A DNA stretch of 64,000 bases, taken from NCBI GenBank assembly GCA_035307765.1, contig DATGHU010000007.1, positions 62,001-126,000 on the forward strand. The letters are read 5' to 3'. The notes beneath the pieces were generated by a model. It made no database searches, was not told the DNA's origin, and worked only from the letters and a program-made list of their open reading frames with translations. This stretch comes from a bacterium (GTDB lineage Bacteria; Sysuimicrobiota; Sysuimicrobiia; Sysuimicrobiales; Segetimicrobiaceae). Numbering within the stretch: the first letter of the stretch is position 1; every line of letters begins with the position of its first letter. This document shows positions 35,403-44,708 of this stretch, in pieces. The position numbers were made by a program, and so were the translations under genes.

Positions 35403-37148
35403 ATGCTCAGCCGACGATTCTGGGAGTACATCCAGCGGCACCGGCGTGCGTACCTCTGGGGGTATGCGGCGGTGCTCGCATCGATCCTGATGGCCCAGCT
35501 CTCCCCGTGGGCGCTGAAGCTCGCCATCGACGGCATCCGGCAAAACGTGTCGAGCACGCGGCTGCTCGCGTACGCGGGCGTCCTGGTGCTCCTGGCGTTG
35601 CTGGAGGGTGCCTGCAACTATACCATGCGGATTCAGATCCTGGGCGCAGCATACCGGATAGAGGCGGAGCTGCGACGGGACTACTTCGCGCACCTACAGC
35701 GGATGCACCTGGGATTCTTCCAGGCGGCGAAGATCGGAGACCTGATGGCGCGCGCGGTCAACGACATCCGGGCGGTCCAGCGATTCGCCGGGGTGGGCTT
35801 GATGCGGTCCTGCCATACCACCGTCATGCTGATCGTCTCCGTGGCGTTCATGTTCTCGATCGACGGCCGACTGACGGTATGGACGATGACGGTCCTCCCG
35901 TTGGTCACCGTGCTCTTCGTGGCGCTGGGGCGGCAGATCCACCAGCGGTTCGACCGAGTGCAGGCACAGTTCAGCGCGCTCTCCGCCCGGGCGCAGGAAA
36001 ACTTCAGCGGCATCCGCGTCGTCAAGGCCTTCGCTCAAGAAGACGCCGAAACCGCCAGCTTCCGCGTGGAGAACGAAAAGCTCGTCGACACCAACCTGAT
36101 GCTGGCCAGGATTCAAGGAGCGCTCTGGCCGGCGATCGGGCTCATCCTCGGCATCGCGGCCGTCCTGCTCCTCTGGCAGGGAGGAAGCGACGTGATCCGC
36201 AGGCGGATCACCCTCGGCCAGATGGTGCAGTTCTCCTACTACCTGGCCCGGCTCAGCTTCCCCATGATCGCGTTGGGGTGGGTCACGAACCTCTGGCAGC
36301 AGGGGCGCGCGTCGATGGAGCGGCTGGACGAAATCTTCATGCAGTCTCCGCGGATCGCGGACGCCCCGAACCCCGTCGTCCTCGACGCCCCACACGGCCG
36401 GATCGAGTTTCGCGACGTGACCTTTGCCTACGGCACGACGCCGATCCTGAGCCACATCACCCTCTCCATCCCCGCGGGGAGCAGCGTCGCGATCGTCGGC
36501 CCCACCGGAGCGGGGAAAAGCACGCTGGTCAACCTGATCCCGCGTCTCTTCGACGTGAGCGAGGGACAGGTCCTCATCGACGGCCACGACGTCCGCGAGA
36601 TCGCCCTCCCGTCGCTGAGGCGAGCGATCGGCATCATCCCGCAGGAAACATTCCTGTTCTCAGACACGCTGTCCGAGAACATCGCCCTCGGCGACGCCAC
36701 CGCGACCGAGGACGCGATTGCCGGCGCCGCGGCCGTCGCCGGGATCGCCGGGGACGTGGAGGAGTTCCCCCACAAATATGCCACGGTCGTCGGCGAGCGC
36801 GGGGTAACCCTGTCCGGCGGCCAGAAGCAGCGAACCGCGATCGCCCGCGCGCTCCTCCGCGATCCGAGCATCCTCATCTTGGATGACGCGCTGAGCAGTG
36901 TGGACACCCACACCGAGGAGATGATCCTCACCGGACTCAGACGGATCAAAGCGTCGCGGACGGTGCTCTTGATCTCCCACAGGATCTCCACGATCCAAGA
37001 CGCCGATCTGATCGTGGTCCTGAACGAAGGACGCATCGTCGAACAGGGCACGCATGCCTCGCTGCTCGCGCAGGGAGGGCTCTACACGGGGCTGGTTGAG
37101 AAACAGCTGATCCGGGACGCCCTGGAGGCCGAGGATCCGGCGCCGTGA
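35403..37148 (+). CDS. ABC exporter half-transporter, degenerate-site subunit
   Basis: 581 residues: a six-helix type IV exporter membrane domain (about 1-310) and an ABC ATPase (about 333-570). Walker A GPTGAGKS (366-373), signature LSGGQ (470-474), Walker B LILDDALSSVD where the catalytic Glu position holds Asp495. That makes this the non-catalytic-site partner, as in TM287 or BmrC. It is followed by the second half-transporter with a GTGA overlap, so the pair forms a heterodimer. Likely exports lipids or hydrophobic compounds. Confidence 0.92.
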   Translation: MLSRRFWEYIQRHRRAYLWGYAAVLASILMAQLSPWALKLAIDGIRQNVSSTRLLAYAGVLVLLALLEGACNYTMRIQILGAAYRIEAELRRDYFAHLQRMHLGFFQAAKIGDLMARAVNDIRAVQRFAGVGLMRSCHTTVMLIVSVAFMFSIDGRLTVWTMTVLPLVTVLFVALGRQIHQRFDRVQAQFSALSARAQENFSGIRVVKAFAQEDAETASFRVENEKLVDTNLMLARIQGALWPAIGLILGIAAVLLLWQGGSDVIRRRITLGQMVQFSYYLARLSFPMIALGWVTNLWQQGRASMERLDEIFMQSPRIADAPNPVVLDAPHGRIEFRDVTFAYGTTPILSHITLSIPAGSSVAIVGPTGAGKSTLVNLIPRLFDVSEGQVLIDGHDVREIALPSLRRAIGIIPQETFLFSDTLSENIALGDATATEDAIAGAAAVAGIAGDVEEFPHKYATVVGERGVTLSGGQKQRTAIARALLRDPSILILDDALSSVDTHTEEMILTGLRRIKASRTVLLISHRISTIQDADLIVVLNEGRIVEQGTHASLLAQGGLYTGLVEKQLIRDALEAEDPAP

Positions 37149-38986
37149 GCGTCCATTTTCAAGAAGACGACATTCTCGGAAAGACCTACGATGCCAGGCT
37201 GATCGGGCGACTGCTGGGATACGTGCGCCCGTATCGCGGGGTGACCGGGCTGGCCGTGGCGCTCCTCCTCCTGGCCTCGTTCACCGATCTGGTGGGCCCC
37301 TACCTGTACCGGATCGCCATCGATCGGTACATCGTGCCGGGGGCAGCGGGCGGAGCCAGGGCGGGAGATCTGCGCGGGGTGGCGCAGATCGCCGTCCTCT
37401 ACCTGGGCGTCCTCGGGATCGGGTTCATCGCCCGGTGGCTCCAGAGCTACCTGATGCAGGTCGTCGGGCAGCGGGCAATGTACGACCTGCGGATGCACAT
37501 CTTCCGGCACGTGCAGGAGCTGCCCATCGGGTTCTTCGCCCGGACGCCCGTGGGCCGACTGCTCACCCGCGTGACGAACGACGTCGACGCCCTCAACGAG
37601 CTGATTACGTCGGGGGTCGTGGCGATCTTCGGCGATATCGCCACGCTGTTCGGGATCATGGCGGTGATGCTGTGGATGGACTGGCGGTTGGCGCTCGTGG
37701 TGTTCTCTGTGCTGCCGCTGGTCTACCTGATCACCGAGCAGTTCCGCTTGCGGGCGAGAGACGCCTACCGGGCCGTGCGCACCCGCCTCGCGCGAATCAA
37801 CGCCTACCTCAACGAACAGTTCATGGGGGTGACGGTCGTCCAGCTCTTCACGCACGAACGGGAGAGCCTGCGCAAGTTTGAGGCCCTGAACACCGATTAC
37901 CTGGACGCGAGCCTCTCCGCGACGCGCAACTTCTCGCAGTTCTACCCGGCGATCCAGGTCGTGGGGACGATCGCCGTCGCCCTGCTGCTGTGGTTTGGAG
38001 GCGGACAGGCCGTCCGGCATGCCGTGACGCTGGGGGTCCTCGTCGCCGCGCTCCAGTACGCCGACCGCTTTTTCGAGCCGATCCGGGACATCTCGGACAA
38101 GTTCAACATCTTCCAGGCGGCGATGGCATCGTCCGAACGCATCTTCCGGCTGGTCGACGAACCCGTCACCCTGCAGGACCCCCCGGACCCCGTGGAGCTT
38201 CCCCGGGTGGAGGGACGGATCGAGTTCCGGGATGTCTGGTTCGCCTACGAAGAGGACGAGGGCTGGGTCTTGCGGGGGGTGTCCTTCACCATCGAGCCCG
38301 GGCAGACCGTCGCCGTCGTCGGGCACACCGGGGCCGGGAAAACCTCCATCATCAACCTGCTGACGCGTTTCCACGATCCGCAGCGGGGACAGGTGCGCAT
38401 CGATAACGTCGACGTGCGCCGGGTGCGCCAGCGTGACCTGCGCCGACGCATCGGCCTCGTGCTGCAGGACGTGTTCCTCTTTTCCGGGACGATCGCGGAC
38501 AACATCCGGTTGGGCAACGCCGCGATCACCGATGCGCAGATCCGCGAGGCCGCCCGCTACGTCGGGGCCGACCGGTTCATCGACGGACTCCCGCAGGGCT
38601 ACGGCACAGAGGTACAGGAGCGCGGCGCCCGCCTCTCCGTCGGGCAGAAGCAGCTGATCGCGTTTGCCCGGGCGATCGCCCAAAACCCGGAGATCGTGCT
38701 GGTGCTCGACGAGGCGACGAGCAGCGTGGACGCGGACACCGAGCAGTTGATCCAGCAGGCGCTGGCCACACTCCTCCGCGGACGGACCTCGATCATCATC
38801 GCCCACCGGCTGTCGACGATCCAGCACGCCGACCGGATCATCGTGCTGCACAAGGGGCGGATCGCCGAGGAGGGGACCCACCGCGAACTGCTCGCCCGGG
38901 GCGGGATCTACGCCAAACTCTACCAGCTGCAGTATAAGGATCAGGAACGGACCGAATCGATCATCGCCGACCCGCGCGCGACCTGA
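37145..38986 (+). CDS. ABC exporter half-transporter, catalytic subunit
   Basis: 613 residues with an N-terminal exporter membrane domain (about 15-325) and ATPase domain. Walker A GHTGAGKT (393-400), canonical Walker B LVLDEATSS with Glu523, but the signature is LSVGQ (497-501) rather than LSGGQ. Together with the Asp in its partner this is the standard asymmetry of heterodimeric exporters. The GTG start overlaps the upstream stop. Substrate unknown. Confidence 0.92.
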   Translation: MSVHFQEDDILGKTYDARLIGRLLGYVRPYRGVTGLAVALLLLASFTDLVGPYLYRIAIDRYIVPGAAGGARAGDLRGVAQIAVLYLGVLGIGFIARWLQSYLMQVVGQRAMYDLRMHIFRHVQELPIGFFARTPVGRLLTRVTNDVDALNELITSGVVAIFGDIATLFGIMAVMLWMDWRLALVVFSVLPLVYLITEQFRLRARDAYRAVRTRLARINAYLNEQFMGVTVVQLFTHERESLRKFEALNTDYLDASLSATRNFSQFYPAIQVVGTIAVALLLWFGGGQAVRHAVTLGVLVAALQYADRFFEPIRDISDKFNIFQAAMASSERIFRLVDEPVTLQDPPDPVELPRVEGRIEFRDVWFAYEEDEGWVLRGVSFTIEPGQTVAVVGHTGAGKTSIINLLTRFHDPQRGQVRIDNVDVRRVRQRDLRRRIGLVLQDVFLFSGTIADNIRLGNAAITDAQIREAARYVGADRFIDGLPQGYGTEVQERGARLSVGQKQLIAFARAIAQNPEIVLVLDEATSSVDADTEQLIQQALATLLRGRTSIIIAHRLSTIQHADRIIVLHKGRIAEEGTHRELLARGGIYAKLYQLQYKDQERTESIIADPRAT

Positions 38987-39147
38987 TCCTCGGGGTTCCG
39001 GCGCCGCGCGGAGAGGCCTCGTCCCGCCCCGAGGCGAATGAGCACGTATTCGAGCCCGCCGGGTCCACTTGGCCGCAGGATGCCGGGCTGCCGCCTCTCA
39101 GGACCCGCAGACCGGCACCCGCGACGGGATTGGAGGGATGGTCCACC

Positions 39148-39498
39148 ATGGCGACAAGCCCGCTCGCCGACAAGAAGTGTGTTCCCTGCCTGGGAGGCGT
39201 CCCGCCCCTGACGGCGGCGCAGATCGCGCCGCTTCTGGCGCAACTCGACGGCTGGCAGGTCGAGGAGCACAAAAAGCTTGTGAAGCCGTTCAAATTTCGG
39301 AACTTCGTTGAGGCCGTGGATTTCGTCAACGCCGTGACCCCGGTCGCGGAGGCGGAACAGCATCACCCCGATCTCTACGTCCGCTGGGGGGAAGTCCGGG
39401 CCTACCTCTGGACCCACAAGATCGACGGCCTCACCGAAAGTGACTTTGTGATGGCCGCGAAGATCGACCGCGTGTACACCGCCCGGCGGCCGCGGTAG
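39148..39498 (+). CDS. 4a-hydroxytetrahydrobiopterin dehydratase
   Basis: Pterin-4a-carbinolamine dehydratase of 116 residues. The family signature is visible in EQHHPDLYVRWGEVRAYLWTH. It regenerates quinonoid dihydrobiopterin after aromatic amino-acid hydroxylation, or serves molybdopterin metabolism in bacteria lacking hydroxylases. ATG at 39148 is chosen; GGAGGG lies 10 nt upstream. A CVPC pair near residue 11 is unusual but lies in a variable tail. The following FAH-like hydrolase starts 25 nt downstream. Confidence 0.92.
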   Translation: MATSPLADKKCVPCLGGVPPLTAAQIAPLLAQLDGWQVEEHKKLVKPFKFRNFVEAVDFVNAVTPVAEAEQHHPDLYVRWGEVRAYLWTHKIDGLTESDFVMAAKIDRVYTARRPR

Positions 39499-39523
39499 AC
39501 GCTCGCGCACAGGGGGGAGACGG

Positions 39524-40399
39524 ATGCGACTGGTGACCTTCGAACACCGCGGCGAAGCTCGCGTGGGGGTTCAGAGCGACAACGTGGTGATCGACCTCCG
39601 CGGCGCGTGGGGCAAGGACGGCGGCCCGGCGACGATGCTGGCGCTCCTCAGCGGCGGCCCCGCGGCCATCGCCCGCGCCCGCGAGGTCGCCGGGGCGGCG
39701 CCGGCGTCGGCACGGCTGCCCCTCGCCTCGGTCCGGCTGCTCGCGCCCATCCCCCGCCCTCCAAAGATGCTCTGCGTGGGGCTCAATTACCGCGACCACG
39801 CCGAGGAGACAGGGGCGGCGATCCCTCAGGTGCCGATCTTCTTCACCAAGGCTCCCTCCTGCGTCATCGGCCCGGGGGCGGCGATCGCGCTCCCGCCGGA
39901 GTCCCAGCAGGTCGACTATGAAGCAGAGTTCGCGGTCGTGATCGGCGCCAGGTGCCGGCGCGTCACCCCCGAGGCGGCGCGCGCCGCCGTCGCCGGCTAC
40001 ACGATCGTCAACGACGTCAGCGCGAGGGACTGGCAGTTCCGCACCAGCCAGTGGTTTATCGGGAAGACGTTCGACACCTTCGCGCCGATGGGCCCGGCGC
40101 TGGTGACCCCCGACGAGGTGGGCGATCCGCACGTCCTCGACGTCGGCCTGCGGCTCAACGGCCAGGAGATGCAGCGGTCCAACACCCGGCATCTCATCTT
40201 CGGGGTGTTCGACCTCGTTGCCGAGCTCTCGCGGGTGATGACGCTCGAGCCCGGCGACGTGATCGCGACCGGCACACCGGGAGGGGTGGGGTTCACCAGA
40301 AAGCCCCCGGTGTTCCTCAAGCCCGGAGACCGGGTCGAGATCACCATCGCCAAACTCGGCACGCTCGCCAACCCCGCCTCAGCCGACGGTCCGGCGTAG
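39524..40399 (+). CDS. Fumarylacetoacetate hydrolase-family protein
   Basis: FAH-fold hydrolase or decarboxylase (2-oxo-hept-3-ene-dioate hydratase, acylpyruvase and similar). Family motifs: CVGLNYRDHAEE, FTKAPSCVIGP, VDYEAEFAVVIG (metal Glu), NDVSARDWQ, GKTFDTFAPMGP and TGTPGGVGF. 291 residues. Co-oriented with the pterin dehydratase; both could serve aromatic-ring catabolism (inference). Confidence 0.9.
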   Translation: MRLVTFEHRGEARVGVQSDNVVIDLRGAWGKDGGPATMLALLSGGPAAIARAREVAGAAPASARLPLASVRLLAPIPRPPKMLCVGLNYRDHAEETGAAIPQVPIFFTKAPSCVIGPGAAIALPPESQQVDYEAEFAVVIGARCRRVTPEAARAAVAGYTIVNDVSARDWQFRTSQWFIGKTFDTFAPMGPALVTPDEVGDPHVLDVGLRLNGQEMQRSNTRHLIFGVFDLVAELSRVMTLEPGDVIATGTPGGVGFTRKPPVFLKPGDRVEITIAKLGTLANPASADGPA

Positions 40400-40411
40400 C
40401 CGACGCCGACG

Positions 40412-40451
40412 CCGCGCGGGCTCGAGGAACAACCTCACTCGACCCGCGCGG
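40412..40451. terminator. Bidirectional hairpin between convergent genes
   Basis: CCGCGCGGG (40412-40420) and CCCGCGCGG (40443-40451) are a perfect 9-bp inverted repeat; GAGG/CCTC forms an inner stem. It fills the gap between the FAH-like gene and the creatininase gene. No U-run. Confidence 0.5.
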
Positions 40452-41321
40452 CTAGAAGCCGAACGGCAGGGCGAAGGTCGGCGGCGATGCGTGCCGCTCC
40501 CGCCGCGGCGGGGCCGGCCGCGTCCGGAACCAGCGCACCATCTCCACCAGCTGGGTGACGGCGTGGTCAAACACCCGCCGCCCTTTCTCCTTGGTCGCCT
40601 GCTCGGGCTGGCCGATCACGCCGGTCGGCGTGTAGGTCGACGTCCACTCGATCAGGGTCGCGACCGAGCTCTCGGTCAGGTCGCTGAAATGCCACCGCTC
40701 TTCGCCGGGGAGCGCCTTGTAATCCGCGAGGTGGTCCTTGATCTTGTCGGTGTGCACGTGCGCCTCATCGACGTGAAGGTACATCGACGTCTCGAGTTCG
40801 CAGGCGTGGGCGCATCCTCCGGGAATCACGGAGGTTCGCAATTCCTTGTTCCAGAACGTGCCGACGAGCTGCCACCAGCTGAGGGTGACGCAGAGGGCGT
40901 CGGTCTGCATAATCGTCTGCCGGCCCGCCTGCTCGACCAGATGATGGTTGGACCCGTGGCCGTTGAGGATGATGATCCGCTTGAAACCATGGTAGGCCAC
41001 CGACCGGGTGATATCCACGAGGTATCTGATGAAGGTGGCGGGCTCGATGTTGATGGTACCGGGGAAGTCTTGGACGTGGTGGGTGTACCCATAGGGCACC
41101 GGCGGCATGACGAGCATGTCCCCGGGCGAGCGGCGGCCGGACTCGTAGGCCACCGAGGACGCGAGCTTGAAATCGGTGTCCAGCGGAAGATGATGGCCGT
41201 GCTGCTCGGTCGCCCCCACCGGCAGGATCACCACCTTCTTCATCGCCACGGCCTCGTTGATCTCCGGCCAGGTCAAGAGGTCGTAGCGGTACTGCGTCGA
41301 CACTGACTCCGAGGAACTCAT
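40452..41321 (-). CDS. Creatininase-family amidohydrolase
   Basis: Zinc/manganese amidohydrolase of the creatininase/MftE/FAPy-deformylase family. Metal ligands fit GATEQHGHHLPLDTD (about 36-50), NGHGSNHHL and GGCAHACELETS. 289 residues, no signal peptide. It is the last gene of the peptide-transport unit, 29 nt after a ceramidase-like gene. Reaction is hydrolysis of a cyclic or simple amide; the substrate is unknown, and no creatine pathway genes are seen. Confidence 0.88.
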   Translation of the reverse strand: MSSSESVSTQYRYDLLTWPEINEAVAMKKVVILPVGATEQHGHHLPLDTDFKLASSVAYESGRRSPGDMLVMPPVPYGYTHHVQDFPGTINIEPATFIRYLVDITRSVAYHGFKRIIILNGHGSNHHLVEQAGRQTIMQTDALCVTLSWWQLVGTFWNKELRTSVIPGGCAHACELETSMYLHVDEAHVHTDKIKDHLADYKALPGEERWHFSDLTESSVATLIEWTSTYTPTGVIGQPEQATKEKGRRVFDHAVTQLVEMVRWFRTRPAPPRRERHASPPTFALPFGF

Positions 41322-41350
41322 CGTCTCCCCTCCTTGAGGATGGTGCGAAT

Positions 41351-42757
41351 TTATCGTCGGTCGTCCCCCGCCAGGCCGTGCCGCACCGCCCGCAGGAGCT
41401 GGGCGCTCGCCTCAATCACGCGGTCCGCCTCCCCCCGCGCGACATTGGTGTTGGTGAGCCCGTACGCCCAGCGATGCCGGTCCTGGTCGAGAATCTCTTC
41501 CAGCGAGACCTGCGGGATCAGGTCAAACTCGGAGGTCCCCGGCAAGTACCCGAGGTAGTCGTTGCAGTAGCCGAGGGGGAACGTGGTGGGGAACGGACTC
41601 CGCCGCCTGATTTCCTGCCCGCAGCCGTTGAACAACTCGAACGGGTTGCCGGACACGGCGACATCGCCGATCGCGATCGCCTGCAGTTCCACGTCGAGCG
41701 GTTCGTCGCGCCGGCGCACCATGTCGGCGTACATCGCCGCGGCGCCCTTCTGATACAGCAGCGGGAACCGCTGCGCGGAGTTCATCGTGTGCAGGTCGTC
41801 CGGCCAGATCTCCGGATACGCCGGTTCCGCCCGGCCGGCCAGGCGGGCCTCGAGCGCGAGCACCTCGGCGTCGGCCCAGGGCAGCCGCCGCCGTTGGAGC
41901 GCGAGCCGCCGCGCGCGGACCCCGATCTTCCGGTCGGGCACGGTGCGGATCTCGGGGAGGAGGCGGAGGACGTGGTCGGCCAGCGCCGCGCCGAGCCGGT
42001 CGCGGTGCGCATACGTCTGCGGCAGAGCCTCCGCGTTGCCGAACCAATAGTTCCAGGGGCCGATGTCCCCCGTGCACCCCTGCAGAAACAGACACGCCGC
42101 CCCGGGGTGCGCCGCCCGGACGGCGGCGCGGAACGGACCGGGGAACTCCGCGTTCCAGAGCCGCGTGTGGCCGGCCAGGGTGATCGGGTGGCAGGCGAAG
42201 GCGGCGATCACGACCAGCAGCCGACCGGCCGCGTCGTCGACCCGCAGCACCGACACGGTGTCGTCGACCGGCACCTCGTGCCGGACGCGGTTGATCGACA
42301 GCCCCGGCGCATGCGTGCTCCCGGCGCCGACTCGCGCGGGCCGGCGGTGGACGTGCGCGCCGTAGATCGCGCCGGCGATCAGATCCGGCAGCAGGGCCTC
42401 GTACCGCCCGAACGCGGGGACGGTCCCCAATCCGGCGCGGGCGGCCGCCCGGGGGAGGCTCGGGGCGCTGTGGTTGTGCGAGGCGTTGATGAGGACGGCC
42501 TGGGGAGGCATGCCGGTCAGCTCGTGAACCCGCGCGCGCACCGCGTCGGTGAGTTCACGGGTGACAAACGCCAGATCCACGGCCGCCACCGCGGCGGTGC
42601 GCTCCCCGTCATCGAAGACCGCGGCCTGCGCCAGCAGCGGCTCGTGCTTCCCCACGGCCAATCCCGTGCGCAGACGCCACAGGCCGTGGGGCAGCCCGTA
42701 CGGCGGGGTGATGTCGGCCTCGCCCACCCCCACCTGGATCGCGGTCCTCACCCCCAT
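41351..42757 (-). CDS. Neutral/alkaline ceramidase-like hydrolase (first copy)
   Basis: Resembles the N-terminal domain of neutral ceramidase and many uncharacterised bacterial homologues. VGEADITPP near the N-terminus, NASHNHSAP (zinc histidines), FACHPITL and FLQGCTGDIGP are the defining motifs. At 468 residues it lacks the C-terminal domain of true ceramidases and has no signal peptide, unlike secreted ceramidases. It probably hydrolyses an N-acyl amide in the cytosol. Lies 28 nt after a DoeB-like deacylase gene; ATG at 42757. Confidence 0.82.
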   Translation of the reverse strand: MGVRTAIQVGVGEADITPPYGLPHGLWRLRTGLAVGKHEPLLAQAAVFDDGERTAAVAAVDLAFVTRELTDAVRARVHELTGMPPQAVLINASHNHSAPSLPRAAARAGLGTVPAFGRYEALLPDLIAGAIYGAHVHRRPARVGAGSTHAPGLSINRVRHEVPVDDTVSVLRVDDAAGRLLVVIAAFACHPITLAGHTRLWNAEFPGPFRAAVRAAHPGAACLFLQGCTGDIGPWNYWFGNAEALPQTYAHRDRLGAALADHVLRLLPEIRTVPDRKIGVRARRLALQRRRLPWADAEVLALEARLAGRAEPAYPEIWPDDLHTMNSAQRFPLLYQKGAAAMYADMVRRRDEPLDVELQAIAIGDVAVSGNPFELFNGCGQEIRRRSPFPTTFPLGYCNDYLGYLPGTSEFDLIPQVSLEEILDQDRHRWAYGLTNTNVARGEADRVIEASAQLLRAVRHGLAGDDRR

Positions 42758-42785
42758 CGCCCCCCGTCCCTCACCGAGCCCCCGT

Positions 42786-43808
42786 TCAGAGGAGTTCCTC
42801 GTGCCGGCAGGGGTGCCCCACCACCATCACGCAGTCGCCCTGCGTCGTCGCCGCGATCGCCCGCAGCGAGCAGACGGTCCCGGAGGTCTGGCCGACGATC
42901 TCCGTCGGCGCGCGATCGGGCCGATCCGGGAAGTGGAGCCGGCCGACGACCTGTCCTCCCCCCACCGTCTCGCCGAGTTCGACCAGGGGTTCGAACAGGC
43001 CGCTCTCCGGGGAGAGGTGGTAGTCGCCAGGATCCAGCGCGCGGAGGACCACGGCCTCGGGGAGGCCGAGCGACGCCCGCGTCTCCACCGGGCCGGCCAG
43101 CACGCCGGTCTGCCTGAGAAAGTTCCTCAGGCCGCGTTCCGCCAACCGGTGGATCCCCGCGGTGGCGTGGCCCCCACCCCCGAGCTCGGTCCCGACGACC
43201 ACCTTCCCCTGCCGCTCGGCCTCGTCCACGAGCAGCCCTCCCCCGGCGATGTTGATGTACACGAAGTGGTACGCGGTGATCCAGGACCGCATCGCTTCGA
43301 CCATCCGGGCCCGCTGCCCGCGGTTGTCGACCAGGTGCACCTCCGACCACGCGAGGCAGCGCATCGATCGCCCGCCGCTGTGCATGTCGCAGATGGCATC
43401 CGCGACCGGGAACAACATCCGGGTGAGATAGTCGGCGAGCTGCGCGTCGGGAGGCCCGGCGGGAGAGCCGGGGAAGCTGCGGTTGAGGTTTGCCCCGCTC
43501 GGCCAGAGGCGGGTGTAGGCCCGCGAGGCCTCCGGGGAGAGACAGGGGAGGATGATCAACCGTCCGCGCACGTCGGCCGGCTGGACTGCCCGGGCCAGGG
43601 CGAGCGCGGCGATCTGCCCCTCGGGCTCGTCCCCGTGCACCCCGCCCGTCACGACCACGGTCGGCCCGGGGCCGTTGGCGAGGCAGATCAGGGGGACGAA
43701 GAGGTTCGACCACCCGCTCTCGTTGGTGGACCGAGGGATCTGGAGCCGGCCGACCTGTTTGCCCGGCTTGTCGAAATCCACGCTGGCGATGATCGGCGAG
43801 TCGCTCAT
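42786..43808 (-). CDS. Succinylglutamate desuccinylase/aspartoacylase family, DoeB-like deacylase
   Basis: M14-like zinc deacylase. TGGVHGDEPEG (about 54-64) carries the His and Glu ligands, DMHSGG the second His, and TELGGGGHATAG matches DoeB, the N-acetyl-diaminobutyrate deacetylase of ectoine breakdown. NLNRSFPG is the substrate-binding Arg region. 340 residues, cytosolic. It directly follows the peptide permease genes (6 nt), so it probably deacylates the imported compound. Ectoine itself is one possibility, but no other ectoine genes are adjacent. Confidence 0.85.
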   Translation of the reverse strand: MSDSPIIASVDFDKPGKQVGRLQIPRSTNESGWSNLFVPLICLANGPGPTVVVTGGVHGDEPEGQIAALALARAVQPADVRGRLIILPCLSPEASRAYTRLWPSGANLNRSFPGSPAGPPDAQLADYLTRMLFPVADAICDMHSGGRSMRCLAWSEVHLVDNRGQRARMVEAMRSWITAYHFVYINIAGGGLLVDEAERQGKVVVGTELGGGGHATAGIHRLAERGLRNFLRQTGVLAGPVETRASLGLPEAVVLRALDPGDYHLSPESGLFEPLVELGETVGGGQVVGRLHFPDRPDRAPTEIVGQTSGTVCSLRAIAATTQGDCVMVVGHPCRHEELL

Positions 43809-43814
43809 GGTCTC

Positions 43815-44708
43815 CTATGCATCCCGGAGTTGAGGGTCGAGGATGTCCCGCAGGCCGTCCCCCAGAAAGTTGAAGCCGAGCACGACGGTCATGATGGCCA
43901 GCCCCGGCGAGATCGCCAGCCAGGGCGCCCGCTCCATGTAGGAGCGCGAGGCGTTCAGCATGCTCCCCCACGAGGGCTCGGGCGGCTGCGTCCCCAGCCC
44001 CAGGAAGCTCAGCGCGGCCTCGGCGAGGATCGCCGTGGACAGGTAGACCGTGGTGAGCACGATCAGCGGCGCCAGGATGTTGGGGAGGAGATGCCGGACG
44101 ATGATGCGGGCGTCCGACGTTCCCAGGCTTCGCGCCGCCTCGACATAGGGGAGGCTGAGCACGCTCAACGCCGACCCCCGGACGACGCGCGCGAAGGCCG
44201 GGGCGTAGACGATGCCGATCGCGATCATCGCGTTGGTCCGGCTGGGGCCGAGCAGCCCCGCGATCAGGATCGCCAGGACGAGGCCGGGGAAGGCGAACAT
44301 GATGTCGACCCCACGCATCAGCGCCGCGTCGACCGCCCGTCCGTAGAAGCTCGCGGCGACCCCGATCACCGTCCCGGCGACGAGGGCGATCACCACCGAG
44401 ATCATCCCGACTTGGAGGGAGACCTGCGCCCCGTGGATGATCCGGCTCAACTCGTCCCGACCGAGCTCGTCGGTCCCCAGCGGATGGCCGGCGGCCGGCG
44501 CGAGCAGCCGCCGGGAAGCCTGGCTGGCGTAGTCGGGCTGCCAGGCCAGGGGTCCCAGCAGTGCGATCAGCACGGTGACGAGGATGATCGCGGCTCCGAG
44601 CACGCCGATCGTGTTCCGCCGCAGGCGGGAAACCTGCCCCCAGAGCCGCGGTGTACCCATCCGGGAGTGGGCGCCGATGGAGATATCGAGCAACGGTTGG
44701 GCGGTCAT
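43815..44708 (-). CDS. Dipeptide/oligopeptide ABC permease, DppC type
   Basis: 297-residue inner-membrane permease with a long N-terminal cytosolic stretch, about six membrane helices and the LGTDELGRDELSRII signature of DppC/OppC. The EAA-like motif lies in YVEAARSLGTSDARIIVRH. ATG at 44708 overlaps the dppB stop (ATGA). The transporter has no ATPase genes nearby, so DppD/F-type subunits must be shared. Confidence 0.92.
   Translation of the reverse strand: MTAQPLLDISIGAHSRMGTPRLWGQVSRLRRNTIGVLGAAIILVTVLIALLGPLAWQPDYASQASRRLLAPAAGHPLGTDELGRDELSRIIHGAQVSLQVGMISVVIALVAGTVIGVAASFYGRAVDAALMRGVDIMFAFPGLVLAILIAGLLGPSRTNAMIAIGIVYAPAFARVVRGSALSVLSLPYVEAARSLGTSDARIIVRHLLPNILAPLIVLTTVYLSTAILAEAALSFLGLGTQPPEPSWGSMLNASRSYMERAPWLAISPGLAIMTVVLGFNFLGDGLRDILDPQLRDA

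Noticed and set aside
42786-43808. A complete ectoine-degradation operon
   Set aside because: Only a DoeB-like deacylase and a class III aminotransferase fit; DoeA and DoeC counterparts are absent beside them, and the M24 fragment at 32631 is distant and damaged.
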